The translations under genes were made by a program, and so were the position numbers. Below are positions 59,565 through 64,000 of a stretch of 64,000 nt of DNA, in pieces; within the stretch, counting starts at the first letter, position 1; every line of letters starts with the position of its first letter. The notes beneath the pieces were generated by a model. It worked only from the letters and a program-made list of their open reading frames with translations, had not been told where the DNA came from and searched no databases. Source of the DNA: Thiorhodovibrio frisius. Lineage in GTDB: Bacteria; Pseudomonadota; Gammaproteobacteria; Chromatiales; Chromatiaceae. Where the stretch lies: the NCBI RefSeq assembly GCF_033954835.1, contig NZ_CP121471.1:620001-684000 (forward strand), given 5' to 3'.

Positions 59565-59873
59565 GATGGGGACGATGAAGCTCCTGGCGATAGGCAGTGC
59601 AATAACTCAGACAACCCGAACGGGGAAGCCTGTCTTAGAACCCGCAGCGGGGCATGAACATTAACTGCTGTGGCGCTTTTCGACAACCGCGCCCGACTGC
59701 TGGGAGCCGCTTTACCTGCGATCATCAAGTGACCTTAAGCTGCCATGATGTCTACCCGGCAGCCGCGTTGACATCCTTGGCACCGCTGATGTTTGGGTGC
59801 CGATAGCCATGACGACAACCATATCGAACGGCTGGAACGAAAATCCCGCGCAAAGTGGGCAGTTAAACGAAAG
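59565..59873. other. Gap between ccmA and the tandem repeats
   Basis: About 310 bp between divergent ccmA and the 59874 repeats. It must carry the ccm promoter, yet no clear -35/-10 pair stands out. Some frames stay open for 30-60 codons, for example IERLERKSRAKWAVKRKF on the + strand, which I could not assign to any family. I see no reliable feature. Confidence 0.4.
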
Positions 59874-59975
59874 TTCATGGTGCGGCACCACCCCGGAGAA
59901 CAAAGCTGCCGTTTCACGATAAGATTCATGGTCCCGGCCGCCCCGGAGAATGAATTTGCTGTTTTACGGTAAGAG
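59874..59975 (+). repeat. Two tandem 51-bp repeats in front of the DUF2726 gene
   Basis: Unit 1 (59874-59924) starts TTCATGGTGCGGCACCACCC and unit 2 (59925-59975) starts TTCATGGTCCCGGCCGCCCC; both continue CGGAGAA and end in a GTTTCACGATAAG or GTTTTACGGTAAG block. The period is exactly 51 bp, as in front of recC. The ATG of unit 1 opens a 31-codon frame that ends in TAA at 59972, nine bases before the next gene's ATG. Confidence 0.9.
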
Positions 59976-59981
59976 ACAAAA

Positions 59982-60611
59982 ATGACCCAGTTTTTCCTGT
60001 TGCTGGCCCTCGCTGCGCTGGCCTTGGTGAATCTTCTGCTGAGCCTGATCCCGACGGGGCCGTCGCCCAGCAGCGCACGCCGTAGCAAATTGGCCGTCAA
60101 GCGCCGCCGACCGATGCTCAATGCGCTCGAGCTCCAATGCCTCGGATTGCTCGAACAGCTTCTCGGTGACCAGCGACGGGTGCAAGCCCAGATGCCTCTG
60201 TATCGGCTAATCGGCCCAGCTCCCGGGGTCTCCGCGCGCCGCGCCCGGCGTTGGCTTGCAGAAGTTGGCGCATTGAGCGTCGACCTAGCAGTGCTGTCAG
60301 CCGATGGCAGCGAGCCGCTGTGCGCCGTGCTGCTGACCGCTGGCGGCAAGCGCCCGCGCCGGGTGCGCCGCGAGCAGGCGCGGATTCAAAGCCTATGCAA
60401 ACAGGCGGATTTGCCCGTTCTCACCCTGTCTGGTGCCGAGCAGGACGCGCCCGAGACACTGAAAGCGCGTCTGGAAGAGCTGATCTGGCCGTTGGAAGAG
60501 TGTCTGGTCACCTCTCCACCAGTCGCCAGTGAAGACGAAGACGCCCTGCTGGCGGGTCTGGCTGCCGCGATGCGAGATCGCAGCGTTGATAAACGGCCGT
60601 CCGGGCGTTAA
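59982..60611 (+). CDS. DUF2726-like membrane-anchored protein
   Basis: A 209-aa protein with one N-terminal membrane helix (FFLLLALAALALVNLLLSLI), a basic linker (SSARRSKLAVKRRRP) and a domain that looks like DUF2726: MLNALELQCLGLLEQLLGDQRRVQAQMPLYRLI, then SVDLAVLSADGSEPLCAVLL and LCKQADLPVLTL. DUF2726 is thought to be related to restriction-endonuclease-like folds; function here is unknown. Its end overlaps the convergent Rieske gene by 4 bp. The sequence right before the start is a pair of 51-bp repeats. Confidence 0.7.
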   Translation: MTQFFLLLALAALALVNLLLSLIPTGPSPSSARRSKLAVKRRRPMLNALELQCLGLLEQLLGDQRRVQAQMPLYRLIGPAPGVSARRARRWLAEVGALSVDLAVLSADGSEPLCAVLLTAGGKRPRRVRREQARIQSLCKQADLPVLTLSGAEQDAPETLKARLEELIWPLEECLVTSPPVASEDEDALLAGLAAAMRDRSVDKRPSGR

Positions 60612-60943
60612 TCAGCGGCATTCATCGCCCGACTTGGATCAATCCAGATCTGCCCCTCATCGATCACCACGGCAAAGGTGGCGATGGGTTGATCGGCCGG
60701 CTCGTCCAGCGGCTCGCCGGTTTTCAGGCTGAAGCGGCTGCCGTGCAGCGAACATTTAATGCGATCACCATCCAGGCAACCATAGGACAGTGGATAGTCC
60801 TCGTGGCTGCACAGGTCTTCGACTGCGTAAAAATCATCCCCAATCATGGCGATAAGAAAGGCGCGACCTTCGGCCTCGACCTTCAGGAAGCGACCGGGTT
60901 CGAGATCCTCGGCATTGGCTACGGCGACATAGGGCGGTTGCAT
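60608..60943 (-). CDS. Rieske 2Fe-2S ferredoxin
   Basis: A 111-aa soluble Rieske protein. The cluster ligands are in DLCSHEDYPLSYG (Cys-x-His) and KCSLHGSRFSLKTG (Cys-x2-His). It resembles the small NirD/BphF-like ferredoxins that pass electrons to oxygenases or reductases, but no partner oxygenase is in the window. Ends convergently with the DUF2726 gene. Confidence 0.9.
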   Translation of the reverse strand: MQPPYVAVANAEDLEPGRFLKVEAEGRAFLIAMIGDDFYAVEDLCSHEDYPLSYGCLDGDRIKCSLHGSRFSLKTGEPLDEPADQPIATFAVVIDEGQIWIDPSRAMNAAD

Positions 60944-61010
60944 GTCTTCAGCGCTCCTGTTGTGACTGCTCCTTGGGTATACCAGCGGACATGGACTTTC
61001 GGCTTGTTTC

Positions 61011-61108
61011 GGGCCGGGCAGTGGTCACGGGGGACGCCGTGAACCCTTCCATGGGGGCTTCCCGGCAGCATCCTTGCCGCCGAGACCCCCGTGGCCGCTG
61101 CCCGACCC
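61011..61108 (+). ncRNA. Candidate structured RNA or REP-like element
   Basis: Arms 61011-61033 (GGGCCGGGCAGTGGTCACGG and three more G) and 61086-61108 (CCCCCGTGGCCGCTGCCCGA and CCC) pair over 23 positions: 20 Watson-Crick, two G-U and one C-A mismatch when read as + strand RNA. The 52-base loop holds a 5-bp hairpin CGGCA/TGCCG at 61063-61079 and a CCC/GGG pair. On the minus strand the two G-U become A-C mismatches, so the + strand is the likelier RNA. It may instead be one of the dispersed palindromic repeats of gammaproteobacteria; only one copy is in this window. Confidence 0.5.
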
Positions 61109-61141
61109 AAAACAGAAAAGTCATTGCTACAGCGATATTAC

Positions 61142-62242
61142 TCAGCGCAGGCGCTGCGTGACCACACCAGAATCGAGCGCCGCGCGGATGCGGTCGGCCG
61201 CAGCTGGCAGGGTTTTCTCCCGCCCCAGATGCCAGAGCACCAGGGCACCCGAGAACACCAGGCTGTCGTAGGTTGGCCCAGCTTCTCCTGCCAACGCGCG
61301 CTGACCGGCCTCGGCGGCGGCCCGGGCGGTGGCCCGCACATCGACCGCAATGGCAATGTCATCGCCAGGTCGGTTGGTGGTTGGCAGGTCGTCGGGCAAG
61401 GGTACCGCGCGTGCGGACTGCTCGATGCCCAGTGCGGTTGGGTCGATGTCGAAGGATTGCTCCTCGCCCATCTGCTGGTAGTTGAAACAGGCGCCGGCCT
61501 GACGCAGCGATGGGATGACTCCACCTTCAACGCCGCGGATCATCAGCGCCGAGTCGAAATCGGCATGGCGGGCGAGCAGGGCGTAAATGCGCGGATAGGG
61601 TTTGTGCACATAACCGGTGACCAGGTGCGTCTTGCGCCGGCCTTGGATGGGCTGTGCCATCACCTCGGTGGTGGTCATGACCTGGCGTTTGACAATGGTG
61701 GCGCGCAGGCCGACCAGATCGTGCAACTTGGGTGCGAAGGCGCGCTGATCGACATAGGTCCAGCCGATGGCTGGATCGGACAGGCGTCGGGCGGCGTCAT
61801 CGGGCGAGAGGTCAACCGGAATGCCGGCAGCCTCAAAAACGTGCCGGGCGGTGACGCCAAACTTCGGCCCCACGGCATCTACACCATGGCTGACCGCTGG
61901 TACCCCGCACTCGGCCAGCACTGCCGGCAGAAAGGGTGCGGCGGGCAGGCAGCGGTTGTAGCCGTCGTAGGGATCGGCAATGTCCACCACGTCGTCCACA
62001 TCCGCCACGGCGCTATTGGTGACATTGCGTATGGCCTCGAGTACGCCGCGCATTTCGTCATCAGTCTCGCGCTTCATGCGCAGGCCGATCAGAAAAAGCC
62101 CCGCCTGTACCGGGTCGATCTCGCCCTCAAGAATGGCGCGCATGCCGATGCGGGCCTCTTCGAGCGAGATATCCTTAGACAGTTCCGGGCCGGTTGCAAT
62201 GCGCTGAATAATGGAACGCATGGTTTTCTGAGTGTCGTTCAT
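61142..62242 (-). CDS. Anthranilate phosphoribosyltransferase-like (TrpD2/YbiB-type) protein
   Basis: A 366-aa protein of the nucleoside phosphorylase/TrpD glycosyltransferase fold. N-terminal helical bundle (IIQRIATGPELSKDISLEEARIGMRAILEGEIDPVQAGLFLIGLRMKRE), then the phosphate-binding region (DIADPYDGYNR and the FGVTARHVFEAAGIPVDLSP block, the counterpart of the TrpD SSKSGSADVLEALG segment). Sequence is distant from the tryptophan enzyme and no trp genes are near, so a YbiB-like nucleic-acid-binding or other role is possible. ATG 62242 (MNDTQKTMRS) is chosen over 62446. Followed upstream by aguB 103 bp away. Confidence 0.75.
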   Translation of the reverse strand: MNDTQKTMRSIIQRIATGPELSKDISLEEARIGMRAILEGEIDPVQAGLFLIGLRMKRETDDEMRGVLEAIRNVTNSAVADVDDVVDIADPYDGYNRCLPAAPFLPAVLAECGVPAVSHGVDAVGPKFGVTARHVFEAAGIPVDLSPDDAARRLSDPAIGWTYVDQRAFAPKLHDLVGLRATIVKRQVMTTTEVMAQPIQGRRKTHLVTGYVHKPYPRIYALLARHADFDSALMIRGVEGGVIPSLRQAGACFNYQQMGEEQSFDIDPTALGIEQSARAVPLPDDLPTTNRPGDDIAIAVDVRATARAAAEAGQRALAGEAGPTYDSLVFSGALVLWHLGREKTLPAAADRIRAALDSGVVTQRLR

Positions 62243-62345
62243 GGGGCAAAATCCTGCCTGTAATGGGGCCGCTGGTTGATTTGGCACGCCGGGGCGCGGC
62301 CAGTCTTGGGACGAATTGTCAGGGTTGCGCGCAGCCGCTTCAAGC

Positions 62346-63251
62346 TTAATCGCGAAACCGGCGGCTGAGATCGCCATAGGCGTCGATGCGCCGGTCGCGC
62401 AGAAAAGGCCAGGCGCGCCGGACCTGTTCGCTGTGGTTGAGATCAATCTCGGTAATCAGCAGCGCGGGCGCATCCTCGGGCGCCCTGGCCAGCAACTCGC
62501 CCTGAGGACCGCAGACAAAGGAACTGCCCCAGAACTGGCTGCCGCCGCCCGGTGCGCTGGTATCGGCCTCGAAGCCTACGCGGTTACAGGCTAGCAGCGG
62601 CAGCCCGTTGGCAATGGCATGTCCGCGCTGCACCGTCATCCAGGCCTCGCGTTGGCGTGCCTGCTCGGCGGGTGAATCCTCCGGATCCCAGCCAATCGCG
62701 GTCGGATAAAGCAGCAGCTCGGCACCCGCCAGCGCCATCAGGCGTGCCGCCTCCGGAAACCACTGATCCCAGCACACCAGCACGCCGAGTTGCCCGATGG
62801 CAGTGTCGATGGGGGTGAAGCCAAGATCGCCGGGGGTGAAATAGTACTTCTCGTAGTAACCGGGATCATCCGGAATGTGCATCTTGCGATAGCAGCCGGC
62901 AAGACGCCCGTCGGCATCCAACACCACCGCCGTGTTGTGATACAGCCCCGGGGCGCGGCGCTCGAACAAGGACCCGACGATGACCAGACCATGCCGACGC
63001 GCAGCCTCGCCGAGCCACTCGGTGGTCGGCCCCGGCACGGGCTCCGCGCGGTCGAATTCCATCATGCTTTCGCGCTGGCAGAAATAGGGCCCGTTGTGCA
63101 ACTCTTGCAGCAACAGCAGCCCGCAGCCCGCCTGCGCTGCCTCCTCGATATGGCGCAGAATGGCCCCGCGGTTGGTCTCGGCATCACCGTGATCCCGATC
63201 CTGCGCTAGGGCAAGCTTGATGACGCGCGCGCTGTCCGGGTTGGATTGCAT
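62346..63251 (-). CDS. aguB: N-carbamoylputrescine amidase-like carbon-nitrogen hydrolase
   Basis: A 301-aa nitrilase-superfamily enzyme. The catalytic triad is visible as Glu in LLLLQELHNGPYF, Lys in GCYRKMHIPDDPGYYEKYYFTPGD and Cys in GVLVCWDQWFPEAAR. The LYHNTAVVLDADG and HIPDDPGYYEKYYF segments fit AguB, which makes putrescine from N-carbamoylputrescine. The agmatine deiminase partner aguA is not adjacent. Start at MQSNPDSARVIKLALAQ; 14 residues upstream are a less likely extension. Confidence 0.9.
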   Translation of the reverse strand: MQSNPDSARVIKLALAQDRDHGDAETNRGAILRHIEEAAQAGCGLLLLQELHNGPYFCQRESMMEFDRAEPVPGPTTEWLGEAARRHGLVIVGSLFERRAPGLYHNTAVVLDADGRLAGCYRKMHIPDDPGYYEKYYFTPGDLGFTPIDTAIGQLGVLVCWDQWFPEAARLMALAGAELLLYPTAIGWDPEDSPAEQARQREAWMTVQRGHAIANGLPLLACNRVGFEADTSAPGGGSQFWGSSFVCGPQGELLARAPEDAPALLITEIDLNHSEQVRRAWPFLRDRRIDAYGDLSRRFRD

Positions 63252-63306
63252 CTGTTTGGTACTAGTAATTTTTGACAATGTTTTTGAACCCACGAGATTG
63301 CGGGAA

Positions 63307-63551
63307 TTAAATGTCGCGTTCCTCGGCTTCCTTCAGAACGCGTTGCCGAAAAGAGGTGCCAAGACGGAATCCGGCTTCTCGCTGAAGCCTATCGAGAAGG
63401 GGAGCAACCGCTGAAATCAGATGTCGGCGCTTTGCCTCAATCAATAAACCAACGAGACCGATAACTCCATGAGATCGAGCCGACCGATGGCTGCGAGATT
63501 CGTAATGGCCGTGGTGTCGCTGACACAGATTCGGGTCTGCGTCCTATTCAT
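63307..63551 (-). pseudogene. Broken DUF3368 PIN-domain toxin
   Basis: The minus-strand frame from ATG 63551 reads MNRTQTRICVSDTTAITNLA then IGRLDLM, the N-terminus of a DUF3368 VapC-like toxin with its first catalytic Asp, and stops soon after. The last part, GLVGLLIEAKRRHLISAVAP followed by LLDRLQREAGFRL up to a TAA at 63307, is the family C-terminus in another frame. About 60-70 residues with the remaining acidic active-site residues are missing between, and a frameshift separates the ends near 63460-63470. The ATG overlaps the stop of the UPF0175 gene, the normal operon arrangement. Confidence 0.75.
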
Positions 63552-63793
63552 AGTCCGATTCGAAGCGTCAACAAATCGTCATCGAGCGCTTCTGGCTGAT
63601 AACGGATGTCAATGCCACGAACCGCCAATTGGCGCTGAAATTCGATCTCAGACAGATTGGTCATCTTGCAGGCGTGACCGATTGTCAGGCGTCCGGTTTG
63701 GTACAACGCAACGGCAAGCTCCACCAAAAGGTCGCTCGCCGACAGATCCTGATTGGCAATGGCTTCATCTGGAATGCTGAGCAGCATCTTCAT
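63548..63793 (-). CDS. UPF0175-family antitoxin
   Basis: An 81-aa protein matching UPF0175: LLVELAVALYQTGRLTIGHACKMTNLSEIEFQRQLAVRGIDIRY covers the family domain. UPF0175 proteins pair with DUF3368 PIN toxins, and the remnant of such a toxin directly follows with a 4-bp overlap. GAGGAG lies just before the first ATG and at better spacing (eight bases) before an ATG at 63787, so the true start may be two codons later. Intact, but its toxin is broken. Confidence 0.82.
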   Translation of the reverse strand: MKMLLSIPDEAIANQDLSASDLLVELAVALYQTGRLTIGHACKMTNLSEIEFQRQLAVRGIDIRYQPEALDDDLLTLRIGL

Positions 63794-63823
63794 TCTCCTC
63801 GGCTTGGTACCAGCAATTTTCCA

Positions 63824-64000
63824 CTATGGTAGCGCCATTTTCAGGATGACGCTGACACCCCGGAACAGCCGACGAAAAAGCGCCACCTTCTGGCCCGTTG
63901 ACAGCCTCGGGGTTTCCCGCTCGGAGACGGGGGATGCGGGCTCGGTAGGCTGTCGCCACTGGATTCCATGGGCTTCTAATAGCGCGATCAGGCGGGTTGC
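63824..64000 (-). pseudogene. Truncated N-terminal segment of a TOTE-type primase/helicase gene
   Basis: Open from the right window edge on the minus strand for 58 codons. It reads ATRLIALLEAHGIQW, a Pro/Glu-rich linker, then LSTGQKVALFRRLFRG, which closely resembles the N-terminal LSxxxKxALFRxLFRGR block of TOTE conflict system primase/DEAD-helicase proteins. Right after RG the match is lost (VSVILKMALP) and a TAG at 63824 ends it, so the rest of a very large protein is missing. The true start lies beyond the window. Confidence 0.6.

Noticed and set aside
60919-61110. 63-codon frame on the minus strand over the 61011 element
   Set aside because: It only translates the stem and loop of the structured element and has no domain or ribosome site.

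Overview
The window looks like a chromosomal segment of a GC-rich gammaproteobacterium. The purple-sulfur/Chromatiales lineage is the best guess, from gene order and protein style (mnmG-rsmG-parA-parB; prfB-lysS; yicC, gmk, rpoZ, spoT; coaBC-dut-algC-argB; a complete ccmABCDEFGHI operon). No rRNA, tRNA, photosynthesis gene or CRISPR array is visible, so the assignment rests on housekeeping genes only.

Layout. 1-4077: 3' end of an EAL-domain gene, a B12-binding protein that has lost its radical-SAM core, and feoBC for ferrous iron uptake. 4109-10042: a variable region with a hipBA toxin-antitoxin pair, a dispersed repeat, a palindrome, a sodB remnant and an AT-rich pair of overlapping DUF262 genes (candidate anti-phage system). 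10043-14385: parB, parA, rsmG and mnmG, transcribed leftward. 14574-17236: an unrecognised 652-aa protein and a cupin. 17310-22112: prfB with its programmed frameshift, lysS, a ygfX-like gene, galE and an orphan Xre/MbcA/ParS-type antitoxin. 22404-28831: spoT, rpoZ, gmk, yicC, a Ser/Thr kinase and rph. 28854-33714: rdgB, yggS, proC, yggT, yggU, a TauE/SafE-like membrane protein and pyrE. 33711-41034: a DUF4124 protein, argB, a long algC, dut, coaBC and radC. 41166-52146: a WYL regulator followed by recC, recB and recD. 52143-59564: the whole cytochrome c maturation operon, leftward. 59982-63251: a DUF2726 protein, a Rieske ferredoxin, a TrpD-like phosphoribosyltransferase and an AguB-type amidase. 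63307-64000: decaying accessory DNA with an intact UPF0175 antitoxin, a broken DUF3368 PIN toxin and the start of a TOTE-type primase/helicase gene.

Most genes are core metabolism and information processing. Two things stand out. The first is a family of 51-bp units at five places (8 copies), always between genes, always oriented with the downstream gene, and tandem with an exact 51-bp period in front of recC and of the DUF2726 gene; I know no name for it. The second is the tandem DUF262 pair: one protein carries a DUF1524/HNH nuclease end, the other has DUF262 plus a long unassigned C-terminus. A single-copy element at 61011-61108 can also fold, as + strand RNA, into a 23-position stem kept by G-U pairs.

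Motifs and coordinates were read from the sequence by eye. No database search, folding calculation or GC computation was run.
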